Shown piece by piece: positions 37,187 to 45,193 of a stretch of DNA of 64,000 bases. The position numbers and the translations under genes are program-made. The notes beneath the pieces are model-generated. The model ran no database searches and had not been told where the DNA came from. It saw only the letters and a program-made list of their open reading frames with translations. Origin of the DNA: Hyphomicrobiales bacterium. Lineage in GTDB: Bacteria > Pseudomonadota > Alphaproteobacteria > Rhizobiales > Beijerinckiaceae. Every line of letters starts with the position of its first letter. Within the stretch, counting starts at the first letter, position 1. The stretch covers positions 28,439 to 92,438 of the forward strand of contig JAIYDY010000045.1 of NCBI GenBank assembly GCA_027487245.1. Direction: 5' to 3'.

Positions 37187-38125
37187 ATGACAACGCCCAT
37201 GTCCAAGCCCGCCAAGCCCGTCTCCCTCGCGCCCGTCAAGGCCTTGTCCGCTGTCGACACCGGCAAGCCGGCTGTCGTCGCGCCTGCTGTGATGCCCGCC
37301 GCCGCTTCACCTGTGGCCGTCGCACCTGCTGCTGTCTCCGCGCCTGTTCCGGCACCTGCACCCAAGGCTGTGGCCGTGATGCCTGCCGTGGCCGCGCCCA
37401 GGGCGGCGGCACCAAAGACACTCGCTCCCGTGGCATCCGCACCGAAGTCCGAGGTTCCCAACACACCGGCTCCCAAGACCGTTGCACCAAAGACGGGGGC
37501 CCCCAAAATGGTCGCGCTTGAGGTTGTCGCGCCCGCGCCCGTCGCCGTCGCAAAGCCGGTGCTCGCTGCTGTTCCGAAGGCCGCGCCGCCGCCAGCCGTC
37601 AAGGCCGCTGCCAAGGCTGTGGCCAAGCCGGCTGCCAAGGTGGCTTCGCCAAAGGTTGCCGCTGCCAAGACTCCTGCGGCCAGCAGCACCGCCCCCGCTG
37701 CCAAGGTTGCGGCTGCTTCGGTTGCCGCATCCAGGCCTGCCGCAGCCAAGCCTGCGGCCAGCGACCTGTTCGCACCGATGTTCGACATGAAGGCGCTGAT
37801 GCCGTCGCTCACCAGCTTCCAGATGCCCGGCTTCACTGCTGCCGACCTCAAGTCTCCCGCTTTGGGGGGCGACATGCTGGCTGCCATGACCGGGCAGATG
37901 CTGGCGGCCACACGCGCCATGGGCGACATCCAGGCGGCGCTGCTCGATCACGGCTGTGCCGAACTCGAGGCCGGCCTGAGCGAACTGGAAGCCTGCGCCC
38001 GTTCGACCTCGCCTTCAGAGGTCGTGACGATCCAGGCCCGTGCGGTCCGCCGCAGCGCCGACGCGCTCACCGACACCATCAAGGTCGTGTCGGATACGGC
38101 GCGCAAGAGCCTGACCCGCCGCTGA
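37187..38125 (+). CDS. PhaF-like protein: Ala/Pro/Lys-rich N-terminal tail with C-terminal phasin-like domain
   Basis: 312 residues in two contrasting parts. Residues 1-192 are almost only Ala, Pro, Val and Lys with repeated APK, AAK and KPA units, like the histone H1-like tails of PhaF and AlgP. Residues 192-312 are a phasin-like helical domain (DLFAPMFDMKALMPSLTSFQ, AELEAGLSELEACARS, RRSADALTDTIKVVSDTARK). In pseudomonad PhaF the order is reversed (phasin first, basic tail last). A role in tethering PHA granules to DNA is inferred from composition and from the neighbouring phasin. ATG 37187 or 37199 may be the start; neither has a strong ribosome site. Confidence 0.75.
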   Translation: MTTPMSKPAKPVSLAPVKALSAVDTGKPAVVAPAVMPAAASPVAVAPAAVSAPVPAPAPKAVAVMPAVAAPRAAAPKTLAPVASAPKSEVPNTPAPKTVAPKTGAPKMVALEVVAPAPVAVAKPVLAAVPKAAPPPAVKAAAKAVAKPAAKVASPKVAAAKTPAASSTAPAAKVAAASVAASRPAAAKPAASDLFAPMFDMKALMPSLTSFQMPGFTAADLKSPALGGDMLAAMTGQMLAATRAMGDIQAALLDHGCAELEAGLSELEACARSTSPSEVVTIQARAVRRSADALTDTIKVVSDTARKSLTRR

Positions 38126-38136
38126 ACCTCCGGTCC

Positions 38137-38155
38137 GGGCCACATCGCGTGGCCC
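38137..38155 (+). terminator. Hairpin after the PhaF-like gene
   Basis: GGGCCAC / GTGGCCC with loop ATCGC, 11 bases after the stop. No T run, so a weak terminator call. Confidence 0.4.
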
Positions 38156-38301
38156 GCACCCCCAGGCCGTCCGCCGCGCCGGGCCCGACAGGCGCGGCTG
38201 TGATGCACGCATCACACCGCGCGCATCTTGCAATTGCCGGCAGTTGCGCCTAGACGTTCGCGCCGCGAGGGCTCTGCCGATTGGGCATGCGCTCTCCTTG
38301 T

Positions 38302-38378
38302 GCCGCCATAGCTCAGTTGGTTAGAGCGCTAGATTGTGGATCTAGAGGTCCCCCGTTCAAGCCGGGGTGGCGGTACCA
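38302..38378 (+). tRNA. tRNA-His (anticodon GTG), alphaproteobacterial type
   Basis: Acceptor GCCGCCA pairs with TGGCGGT, so the first pair is G1-U72. The discriminator is A and CCA is encoded. The D-arm is normal, the anticodon stem CTAGA / TCTAG encloses TTGTGGA (anticodon GTG), and the T-arm contains GTTCAAG. The base before G1 is T, so there is no encoded G-1. This unusual set of identity elements is known from alphaproteobacteria. Confidence 0.95.
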
Positions 38379-38531
38379 TTCTCCCTTCAGGCTACTTTCA
38401 GGTGTGTTGCCGGTTTTTCCGCTCCACCGGTTGCGAAGCGTTCACCACATCGCTCAAGACGCCCTTAAACGGCATCATGCTAGCGCGTGGTGCATGGTCC
38501 TGATGCACGTTTCCCCGCCCGGGTTGCCGCC

Positions 38532-39953
38532 ATGTCGCTGATGCTTGCCCCGGCATCGGGTGGCCGTGTGCGTGCCGGCCTTGCTGCGCTGAAAGGCGCG
38601 CTGCTGGCCGACAGCATCGAGGCACGCACCCGCCGCGCGGCTGGCTTGAGTGTGCTCGCCCGGATCGCCAATGCCGCCATCACGCTGGCCACCCATGTGA
38701 TGCTGGCGCGCCTGCTCGGCGCGGCTGGCTTCGGGCTGTTCTCCATGGCCGTCACCTGGATTCTGGTGCTGCTCGGCCTTGCCACGGCGGGCCTGGCCAT
38801 GGCCCCGCAGCGCTTCCAGCCGGAATACGAGGCGCGCGCCGCCAATGGGCTGCTGGCCGGCCTGTATCGCTGGAGCCATCTGGTGCCGCTGCTGGCGGGC
38901 GCGGCGATCGTGCTGGCGGGCCTTGGCGTGCTGAACCTCATGCCGCTCGGCATTTCGCCCGAGGCGCGGCTTGTGCTGTCTCTGGCGCTGCTGGCCTTGC
39001 CGGCGCTGGCGCTCATTGACGTGGTCGAAGGCTTCGCGCTGGCCAACGAGTGGACTGACCTCGCGCAGGGTGTGACCTTCCTGCTGAAGCCGCTGCTGCT
39101 GCCGCTGTTGTTCCTGGCCGGCTGGCTGGCCGGATCCGACCTGCTGATGGTGGCGCTGGGGGCCTATGTCGCCTCGGCCTGGCTGGCGGCGCTGGTTCTG
39201 GTCGTGCTCCTTGGGCGGCGCATGGCCCCGAAGCTGGCGGGCGCAGTCGTCTCTGCCGAGCCACGGCGCTGGGCCGCGCTGGCGCTGCCGGCCATGCTGG
39301 CCGATGCCGCGTTCCTGATGATGGCTTATGCCGACGTGCTGGTGCTGTCGGCCTTTGCCAGTCCGGCTGAGACCGGCGTCTATGTGGCGGCGACCCGCAT
39401 CGTCGGCGTGGTGGCTTTTGTCCATTTCGGCCTGTCCTATGCGGCGGCCCACCACTTTTCCGCGCTGAACGCCGAAGGGCGGCTGGACGAACTGGTCTGC
39501 TATGCCCGCAAGGCAGCTTTGTGGACCTTCTGGCCATCGCTCCTGTTCGGGGCTCTGGTGGCGTTGGCAGCCCCGCTCCTGCTGCCCGTGTTCGGGCCCG
39601 GCTTTGGCGCAGGTGCCGGTGTCGTGCCGGTATTGGTGCTGGCGCTGCTTGTCCGCGCTGCGATCGGCCCTTCCGAACAATTGCTGATGATGACCAACCG
39701 CCAAACAGTCGTCACGGGCATCTTCGCGCTGGCAGCGTCAGTCAACCTCGTGGTGTCGGTGATGCTCGCTCCGCTTCTGGGAGCCATGGGGGTTGCGCTG
39801 GCCATGCTGGCCGCGAGCGTGGTGGCCGCCGCAGGCTCGGCCATCGCGGTGCGCCGCGCGTTCGGCAGCTTCGTGCACGCTTTCCACAGGCTCTCGTATC
39901 GCAAGCCGGCATCCCCGCGGCCGGCATCCACCAGCCCGGATCCTGTGCCATGA
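38532..39953 (+). CDS. Polysaccharide biosynthesis flippase (MATE/Wzx-like)
   Basis: About 473 residues with some 12-14 hydrophobic helices and a typical oligosaccharide-flippase start (LSVLARIANAAITLATHVMLARLLGAAGFGLFSMAVTW). It should move lipid-linked glycans or related lipids across the inner membrane. The ATG at 38532 is chosen; a GTG at 38487 is possible. The stop overlaps the start of an acyltransferase gene (ATGA), so the two are coupled. No polymerase or further export genes adjoin, so the glycan is unknown. Confidence 0.85.
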   Translation: MSLMLAPASGGRVRAGLAALKGALLADSIEARTRRAAGLSVLARIANAAITLATHVMLARLLGAAGFGLFSMAVTWILVLLGLATAGLAMAPQRFQPEYEARAANGLLAGLYRWSHLVPLLAGAAIVLAGLGVLNLMPLGISPEARLVLSLALLALPALALIDVVEGFALANEWTDLAQGVTFLLKPLLLPLLFLAGWLAGSDLLMVALGAYVASAWLAALVLVVLLGRRMAPKLAGAVVSAEPRRWAALALPAMLADAAFLMMAYADVLVLSAFASPAETGVYVAATRIVGVVAFVHFGLSYAAAHHFSALNAEGRLDELVCYARKAALWTFWPSLLFGALVALAAPLLLPVFGPGFGAGAGVVPVLVLALLVRAAIGPSEQLLMMTNRQTVVTGIFALAASVNLVVSVMLAPLLGAMGVALAMLAASVVAAAGSAIAVRRAFGSFVHAFHRLSYRKPASPRPASTSPDPVP

Positions 39954-41134
39954 GCCTTGCTGATCCCGCCCCGCTCATCCTTGCACCTGCCCGGCCACGG
40001 GCCTCCGTCCCTCTGCCGGCGGATGGCGGGGCCATGATGGTCTCGCGCATCGGTGCGGCGGACTATGTCACATGGACCGCGCCTTTCGAGGCGCTGAACG
40101 CGACGTCCGCCGCCCCCAATCCATTCCTGTCGCCTGCCGTCGTGGCAGCGGTGCGGGCCTTCGTTCCGGACGATGACATCATCATCCTGGCGGCCCACGC
40201 CTTGCAGGAGGGCGAGCGGCGCTGCGTCGGGCTCTGGTGCCTGCGCCGCGTCCGCGAGATCTGGACATTGGGGCTTCCGGCCCTGCAGGCGCCGCTGAAG
40301 CCTGACTTCGAGCCCTTGTCGCACCCGCTGCTGGCCACAGGATGCGAGTGCGTGGTGCTCGCAGCCCTGCTCGGCTTCATCGGGCGCGAGCCATCCCTGC
40401 CCGGTGTTGTCCGGGTCCATTCCTTGCCCGTCGCGATGATTCCGCTGTTGCCGGCCCATGTCAGCCTGAGCTTTGGCGAACGCTGGCAGCGTGCGGTGCT
40501 GTCCGGTGCAGGTGGCCCGCATGACAGTGCCGAGCAAGCCCTCAAGGCGGCGATGGGCTCGTCCTACAAGAAGCGCCTGGCGCAGGAGCGCGCATTGGCC
40601 CGCCTCGGCGCGGTGAGCCATGCGACGCTGCGCGGGCAGGAGGCGCTCGCCGCTGTCGAGGCCTTCATCGCGCTTGAGGCGCGCGGCTGGAAAGGCCGCA
40701 AGGGCAGCGCCCTGGCCAACCATCCGCATGATGCCGCCTATGTGCGCGATGTGGTGAGCGGGCTGGCGCAGGACGACAGGATCGCTGTCGACATGATCTG
40801 CCTTGATGGCGAGCCGGTCGCCATCGGCCTTCTGCCGGAAGCGGCGGGCCTCACCGTGTTCTGGAAAACCGCGTTCGATGAGCGCCATGCGCGCCATTCA
40901 CCGGGCGTGTTGCTCGATATGGCCGTGACCCGGCGGCTGCTGGCCGAGGGGCGGCCTGCGCTTGACAGCGGCATGATGGAGTTCACCGATCCCGACAGCC
41001 AGATCTGGCCGGGGCGGCTCGATCTGTGCCGCGCGGCGCTCGACATCCGCCATGGCCTTGATGGCCGCGTGTTGCGCGCCGGCAAGCAAGCCCGGTTTGT
41101 CCTCCGGCGGCTGAAGGCCCGTTTCGCCCGCTGA
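39950..41134 (+). CDS. GNAT-type acyltransferase (FemAB/CelD-like, acetyltransf_6)
   Basis: 394 residues of the FemAB/CelD-like GNAT group. Marks are the N-terminal segment ending NPFLSPAVVAAVRAF, the central SSYKKRLAQERALARLG and ALEARGWKGRKGSALANH. The C-terminal GNAT fold has DGEPVAIGLLPEAAGLTVFWKTAFDE and HSPGVLLDMAVTRRLL. Relatives accompany exopolysaccharide and cellulose genes. It overlaps the flippase stop, which supports a shared job in surface polysaccharide production or decoration. Confidence 0.8.
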   Translation: MSLADPAPLILAPARPRASVPLPADGGAMMVSRIGAADYVTWTAPFEALNATSAAPNPFLSPAVVAAVRAFVPDDDIIILAAHALQEGERRCVGLWCLRRVREIWTLGLPALQAPLKPDFEPLSHPLLATGCECVVLAALLGFIGREPSLPGVVRVHSLPVAMIPLLPAHVSLSFGERWQRAVLSGAGGPHDSAEQALKAAMGSSYKKRLAQERALARLGAVSHATLRGQEALAAVEAFIALEARGWKGRKGSALANHPHDAAYVRDVVSGLAQDDRIAVDMICLDGEPVAIGLLPEAAGLTVFWKTAFDERHARHSPGVLLDMAVTRRLLAEGRPALDSGMMEFTDPDSQIWPGRLDLCRAALDIRHGLDGRVLRAGKQARFVLRRLKARFAR

Positions 41135-41188
41135 CAAGGCGGCGAGGAGCGTGGCCGTACGGCTGGACGTGCCCACAATGCCGCTCCC

Positions 41189-41217
41189 CTTGCCGCTGCT
41201 GCCGGCCGCCCCCATAT
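41189..41217 (+). promoter_or_regulatory. Heat-shock (sigma-32/RpoH) promoter of hsp20
   Basis: CTTGCCG (41189-41195), 14 bases, CCCCATAT (41210-41217). The -10 box is an exact match to the CCCCATnT consensus, and the -35 keeps CTTG. The predicted start near 41224 leaves a leader of about 80 bases before hsp20. Confidence 0.7.
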
Positions 41218-41280
41218 CGGGATCGTGGCGGCGTGCCGTCACCCCATGTGCCGCATGAGGCGGGCTTGGCGTAGGTTCAA

Positions 41281-41302
41281 CGAAGTGCCTGATGGGGCTT
41301 CG
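41281..41302 (+). promoter_or_regulatory. Possible RNA thermometer hairpin before the hsp20 start codon
   Basis: CGAAGTGCC, loop TGAT, GGGGCTTCG. The stem pairs over nine positions with one G-U and one G-G mismatch and hides the only Shine-Dalgarno-like GGGG (41294-41297), 8 bases before the ATG at 41306. This resembles the last hairpin of rhizobial ROSE thermometers in hsp20 leaders. Confidence 0.5.
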
Positions 41303-41305
41303 CCG

Positions 41306-41734
41306 ATGACACGACATCCTTCGCTGTCGCACCCTTTTCTGCTCGGGTTCGATGAGATCGAGCGGGCGCTTGACCGCGTCGCCAAGGCGACCAATGACGG
41401 CTATCCGCCCTACAACATCGAGCGGCTCAACCGCACCGATGACGAACCGGAGCGGCTGCGCATCACGCTGGCTGTGGCCGGGTTCACGCGTGAACAACTC
41501 GACATCACGCTGGAAGAGAACCAGCTCAACATCCGCGGCCGGCAATTCGACGACAAGTCGCGCGCCTATATCCATCGGGGCATCGCGGCGCGGCAATTCC
41601 AGCGCACCTTCCTGCTGGCCGATGGCATGGAGGTGCTTGGCGCGGATCTTGCGAACGGCCTTCTGTCGGTGGATCTGGCCCGCCCGGAACCGGAGCGGAT
41701 CGTCCGCAAGATCGATATCCTGTCGCGCGACTGA
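41306..41734 (+). CDS. Small heat-shock protein Hsp20 (IbpA-like)
   Basis: 142-residue alpha-crystallin-type chaperone that holds unfolding proteins in the cytosol. Start MTRHPSLSHPFLLGFDEIER, then YPPYNIERL, the crystallin core (LRITLAVAGFTREQLDITLE, NQLNIRGRQ, RGIAARQFQRTFLL) and LANGLLSVDLARPEPE with the closing strand. The ATG at 41306 matches the family start. A sigma-32 promoter and a leader hairpin precede it, and the DUF1150 partner follows 41 bases later, as in many Rhizobiales. Confidence 0.95.
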   Translation: MTRHPSLSHPFLLGFDEIERALDRVAKATNDGYPPYNIERLNRTDDEPERLRITLAVAGFTREQLDITLEENQLNIRGRQFDDKSRAYIHRGIAARQFQRTFLLADGMEVLGADLANGLLSVDLARPEPERIVRKIDILSRD

Positions 41735-41775
41735 TGCGCGCCCAAGGCAAGTGTGCAACGCCCGAGGAGGACGTG

Positions 41776-42039
41776 ATGAAGACCACGACACCTGATCGCA
41801 ACACTGATTTCACCCTCGCGGACCTGGCCGCCCTCGGCATGGGGCATCTGGCCTATGTGCGCCCGATGCGCGCCGACGAGGTGCGCAAGCTGGTCCCGCA
41901 GGCGCAGGACCTGCCGGCCGATATCGACCTGTTCGCGCTGCTCGGCGCCGACGGCACCCCGATCATGATCGCCGATTCCCGCGCCGAACTCACAGCCAAT
42001 GCCTGGGAGAACCAGCTGGTCACGGTCAGCGTCCACTGA
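41776..42039 (+). CDS. DUF1150 family protein
   Basis: 87-residue protein of the DUF1150 family, usually found directly behind IbpA-type hsp20 genes in Rhizobiales. The stretch LADLAALGMGHLAYVRPM and the central LFALLGADGTPIMIADSRAE are characteristic. ATG 41776 has a strong GAGGAGG site 5 bases upstream. Function unknown; co-transcription with hsp20 suggests a role in the heat-shock response. Confidence 0.88.
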   Translation: MKTTTPDRNTDFTLADLAALGMGHLAYVRPMRADEVRKLVPQAQDLPADIDLFALLGADGTPIMIADSRAELTANAWENQLVTVSVH

Positions 42040-42048
42040 AGCCAAGCC

Positions 42049-42071
42049 CTGCCGGCCCAAACCGCCGGCAG
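42049..42071. terminator. Hairpin between convergent DUF1150 and hydrolase genes
   Basis: CTGCCGGC / GCCGGCAG with a 7-base loop, in the gap between two converging genes. There is no T run on either side; a bidirectional 3' hairpin is likely. Confidence 0.5.
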
Positions 42072-42079
42072 GTACTGGG

Positions 42080-42859
42080 TTAGCGCCCTGCCATGGCTCC
42101 CACCGCCGCAATCAGCAGGGCGATGTCCTGCGGCCGGGACAGCCGGTGATCGCCATCCCTGACAAGGGTCAACGTCACGTCGTCAGCCGGCAGATGTTCC
42201 ACCAGTGTCATCGCGTGCTGCCACGGCACATCCTCGTCCTGCATGCCTTGCAGGATGGTGACGGGGCATCCAGGCTCGATTGGCGCGCCGAACAGCAGGT
42301 GGCTCCGGCCATCCTCGATCAGCGCCCGCGTGATCGGGTAGGGCTCGGGTGCATAGGCCGATGGCCGCAGCCATTGGCCGGTGCGCTCGATCTCGTCGCG
42401 GATGGCCTGAGGGAATTGCGCCCACATCAGTGCCTCGGTGAAATCCACCGCCGGCGCGATCAGCACCAGCCCCGACAGCGTGCGGCCCTGCGCCTTCAGC
42501 GCCCGCGCCGCCAGCAGGGCCAGCCAGCCCCCCATCGATGAGCCGACCAGAATGGGAGCCGGTCCGCCTTCCGCCGCGATCATGGCCAGCACATCAGCCA
42601 GCCAGACCGAGATGGTCGCGTCCTCGAAGCGGCCTTCACTCTCGCCATGGCCGGTATAGTCGAAGCGCAGGAAGGCCCGGCCCTTGGAGCGAGCCCAGCC
42701 TGCCAGCGCCTCGGCCTTGGTGGCGCGCATGTCCGAGCGGAAGCCGCCCAGCCAGATGATGCGCGGCGCGCCGTCGCTGCCAGGCTCGGCCAGCCAGGCC
42801 AGACGGCGAATCGCCGGTGGATCATGGCGTGTCAGAAATTGCGGCGCTGGCTGCTTCAA
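42080..42859 (-). CDS. Alpha/beta hydrolase
   Basis: 259-residue serine hydrolase. The nucleophile elbow is GSSMGG in LVGSSMGGWLALLAAR, the oxyanion region IIWLGGFRSDMRATK, then FLRFDYTGHGESEG. The acid lies near MQDEDVPWQHA and the final His in VRDGDHRLSRPQD. The start is a TTG at 42859 with AGGAG about 8 bases before it; no in-frame ATG is close. Likely a cytosolic esterase or thioesterase; substrate unknown. Divergent from the glycosyltransferase gene. Confidence 0.87.
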   Translation of the reverse strand: MKQPAPQFLTRHDPPAIRRLAWLAEPGSDGAPRIIWLGGFRSDMRATKAEALAGWARSKGRAFLRFDYTGHGESEGRFEDATISVWLADVLAMIAAEGGPAPILVGSSMGGWLALLAARALKAQGRTLSGLVLIAPAVDFTEALMWAQFPQAIRDEIERTGQWLRPSAYAPEPYPITRALIEDGRSHLLFGAPIEPGCPVTILQGMQDEDVPWQHAMTLVEHLPADDVTLTLVRDGDHRLSRPQDIALLIAAVGAMAGR

Positions 42860-42928
42860 CCTATGTCTCCTCGCATCGTCCTGATGACGGGCGGCATGAT
42901 TCGTGCCTGATGGCATGGCGAGAGGGAT

Positions 42929-44155
42929 GTGGTCCAGAGCGTGCGTGCAGACGAGACAGCCCCTTTTGCCGATCGTGGCACCCATCCGCTGGCCGGCCGG
43001 ACGATCCTCCAGATCATCCCCGAATTGCAGGCCGGCGGGGCCGAGCGCACCACGGTCGACATCGCCGCCGCCCTGTCTGCCGCCGGCGCACGGGCGCTGG
43101 TGGCCAGCGAGGGTGGACGTCTCGTGGCCGAGTTGCAGGCCAAGGGCGGTGTCTGGCTGCCCTTCCCGGCGGCGGCCAAGAACCCGCTGAGGATGGTCGG
43201 CAACATCCGGAAACTGTCGCGCCTGTGTGCTGCCGAGAAGGTCGATCTGGTCCATGCCCGGTCGCGCGCCCCGGCCTGGGTGGCGCTGGCGGCGGCGCGC
43301 GCCATGAGGTTGCCGTTCGTCACCACCTATCACGGCTCCTATGCCGGCGCGTCGGCGGTGAAGGTGCTCTACAATTCGGTGATGGCGCGCGGCGATGTTG
43401 TGATCGCCAACTCGGCCTATACCGCCGACCTGATCGCCCGCATGCATCCGTTCGCGCGCAGCCGGACCCGCGTCATCCATCGCGGCACGGATTTCTCGGC
43501 CTACTTGCCCTCCGCCGTTGATCCGGAGCGCATCGGGGCGCTGCGGCAGGCCTGGGGCGTCGAGCCGGAGCAGCGCATCGTGCTGCTGGCCGGCCGGCTC
43601 ACTGGCTGGAAGGGCCAGCGCGTGCTGATCGAGGCGGCCCGCCTGCTGCAGGAGCAGGGCCGACTGTCGGATGCCGTCTGCATTCTGGCCGGCGATGCCC
43701 AGGGCCGCGAGGATTACGTGCGCGAACTGGATGGGCTGATCGCGGCCGGCGGGCTCGAAGGGCGCGTGCGCCGGGTTGGCCACTGCACCGACATGCCGGC
43801 AGCGTTCCTTGCGGCGGCCGTGGTGGTCGTGCCGTCCACCGAGCCGGAGGCCTTCGGTCGCGTGGCGGTGGAAGCGCAGGCCATGGGCACGCCGGTGATC
43901 GTCTCTGACCTCGGTGCCGTGCCTGAAACCGTGATCGGCCCGCCGCAATGCCTGCCGCAGGAGCGCACCGGCTGGCATGTGCCGCCCGGTGATGCCGCGG
44001 CGCTGGCCGATGCCGTCGCCGCGGTGCTGGCCTTGCGGCCGAGCCAGCGTGATGCGCTGGCCCGCCGCGCCCGCCAGCATGTCGAGGCCCGCTTTTCGCT
44101 GGAACACATGGTCGGAGAGACGCTGGACGTCTACACCGCGCTGCTCGGTCGCTGA
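42929..44155 (+). CDS. Glycosyltransferase family 4
   Basis: 408-residue GT-B transferase. The acceptor domain has ILQIIPELQAGGAERTTVDIAAAL and VDLVHARSRAPAWVALAAAR. The donor domain has VLLAGRLTGWKGQRVLIEAARLL and the E-x7-E motif in STEPEAFGRVAVEAQAMG. GTG start at 42929 with GAGGG just upstream. It probably adds a sugar to a lipid-linked or core oligosaccharide; the donor is not evident. Confidence 0.9.
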   Translation: MVQSVRADETAPFADRGTHPLAGRTILQIIPELQAGGAERTTVDIAAALSAAGARALVASEGGRLVAELQAKGGVWLPFPAAAKNPLRMVGNIRKLSRLCAAEKVDLVHARSRAPAWVALAAARAMRLPFVTTYHGSYAGASAVKVLYNSVMARGDVVIANSAYTADLIARMHPFARSRTRVIHRGTDFSAYLPSAVDPERIGALRQAWGVEPEQRIVLLAGRLTGWKGQRVLIEAARLLQEQGRLSDAVCILAGDAQGREDYVRELDGLIAAGGLEGRVRRVGHCTDMPAAFLAAAVVVVPSTEPEAFGRVAVEAQAMGTPVIVSDLGAVPETVIGPPQCLPQERTGWHVPPGDAAALADAVAAVLALRPSQRDALARRARQHVEARFSLEHMVGETLDVYTALLGR

Positions 44156-44207
44156 GCAGTCGAGCCGCGTTGCAGGCTGAAAATCGGGCAGCGCAGGCAG
44201 CGAGACG

Positions 44208-44236
44208 TTGACATCCGCACCGGTTGTGCAATTTGT
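44208..44236 (+). promoter_or_regulatory. Probable infC promoter
   Basis: A perfect -35 box TTGACA (44208-44213) is followed 17 bases later by ATTTGT (44231-44236), a weak -10. The start would lie about 40 bases before the infC ribosome site. Confidence 0.45.
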
Positions 44237-44280
44237 GCCAGCTCAGCGCTTCGCAGCGTGATCACGTAGGAGAGACTCCC

Positions 44281-44820
44281 ATTCGCAGACCGTTTCGTGC
44301 CCTTCCCGTGCCCCAGAAAGATGGGCCCCGCATCAACCGCGACATTCGCGTGCGCGAGGTGCAGCTGATCGATCAGAATGGCGAGAACAAGGGCGTCGTG
44401 CAGACCCCTGACGCCCTGAAGATGGCCGAGGATGCGGGTCTCGATCTGGTGGAGATCTCGCCCAATTCGACCCCGCCCGTTTGCAAGATCCTCGATTATG
44501 GGCGCTTCCGCTTTGCCGAGCAGAAGAAGGCCGCCGAAGCACGCAAGAACCAGAAGATCATCGAGATCAAGGAGCTGAAGCTCCGCCCCGGCATCGACAA
44601 GCACGATTATGAAGTGAAGATGCGCTCGCTCAAGAGCTTCATCGAGGAAGGCGACAAGGTGAAGATCACCCTGCGCTTCCGCGGCCGCGAAATGGCCCAC
44701 CAGCATCTCGGCATGGAAGTGCTGAACCGCGTCAAGGCCGAGACCGCGACCTTTGTGAAGGTGGAGTCCGAACCCAGCTTCGAAGGCCGTCAGGTCGTCA
44801 TGGTGCTGGCGCCGAAGTAA
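44281..44820 (+). CDS. infC: Translation initiation factor IF-3, ATT start codon
   Basis: 179-residue IF-3. The N-terminal domain has [25 protein letters not shown], the linker is [13 protein letters not shown], and the C-terminal domain has KEIKLRP-type sequence ([19 protein letters not shown]) and [11 protein letters not shown]. The protein should begin (M)[16 protein letters not shown]. The only suitable start is ATT at 44281, with AGGAGAG six bases upstream. A non-AUG start is the classical basis of IF-3 autoregulation, as with AUU in Escherichia coli. rpmI and rplT do not follow; a terminator does. Confidence 0.95.
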   Translation: MRRPFRALPVPQKDGPRINRDIRVREVQLIDQNGENKGVVQTPDALKMAEDAGLDLVEISPNSTPPVCKILDYGRFRFAEQKKAAEARKNQKIIEIKELKLRPGIDKHDYEVKMRSLKSFIEEGDKVKITLRFRGREMAHQHLGMEVLNRVKAETATFVKVESEPSFEGRQVVMVLAPK

Positions 44821-44872
44821 GTTCGGGCATCGCTTCGGCAGCAGTCTCCCAAAACATTGGGCCAACCTCCCT

Positions 44873-44897
44873 AAAGCCCGCCTCAAAGGCGGGCTTT
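44873..44897 (+). terminator. Intrinsic terminator after infC
   Basis: Perfect 10-base stem AAAGCCCGCC / GGCGGGCTTT with loop TCAAA, 52 bases after the infC stop. The T run is short (TTTGTCATT). Confidence 0.85.
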
Positions 44898-44952
44898 GTC
44901 ATTGGCACTGCCCTGCGCCATCGCTTGAGACACGGCTGCATCGCTCAGGGGA

Positions 44953-45054
44953 GTCGTCCCCGGCGGCCCGCAGGGCCGGGAAGGGGATCCAGACATGAAC
45001 CGCCGCAGCCAGATGGATCCCCTTCCCGCGCCCTTGGCGCGCCGGGGATGACAC
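44953..45054. repeat. Dispersed palindromic repeat, copy 1
   Basis: Outer ends GTCGTCCCCGGC and GCCGGGGATGACAC are inverted. Inside, GGGAAGGGGATCCA and TGGATCCCCTTCCC form a perfect 14-base inverted repeat. The first 39 bases match the copy at 56469 at 36 positions. It fills most of the gap between infC and the tryptophan dioxygenase gene. Confidence 0.75.
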
Positions 45055-45193
45055 CCACGCAGCTGCGGGTCTTCAAGCGATGGCCCTGCGAGGCACCGCC
45101 GGATTTGCCCAGTTGGCGGCATGACATTAGCATCTCAGCTCATGTCCGGCCCGGCAGCAGGACGCAGAGCCACCACAACCTTTCGGGGCCCCA

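Noticed and set aside
37240..37760. Repetitive GCC/AAG-rich DNA looking like a tandem repeat or CRISPR-like array
   Set aside because: It is the low-complexity Ala/Pro/Lys coding part of the PhaF-like gene; repeats are short, irregular and in frame, with no spacers.
43599..44107. Minus-strand open frames continuing upstream of the alpha/beta hydrolase
   Set aside because: They are antisense to the glycosyltransferase; the hydrolase has a good TTG start with a ribosome site at 42859.
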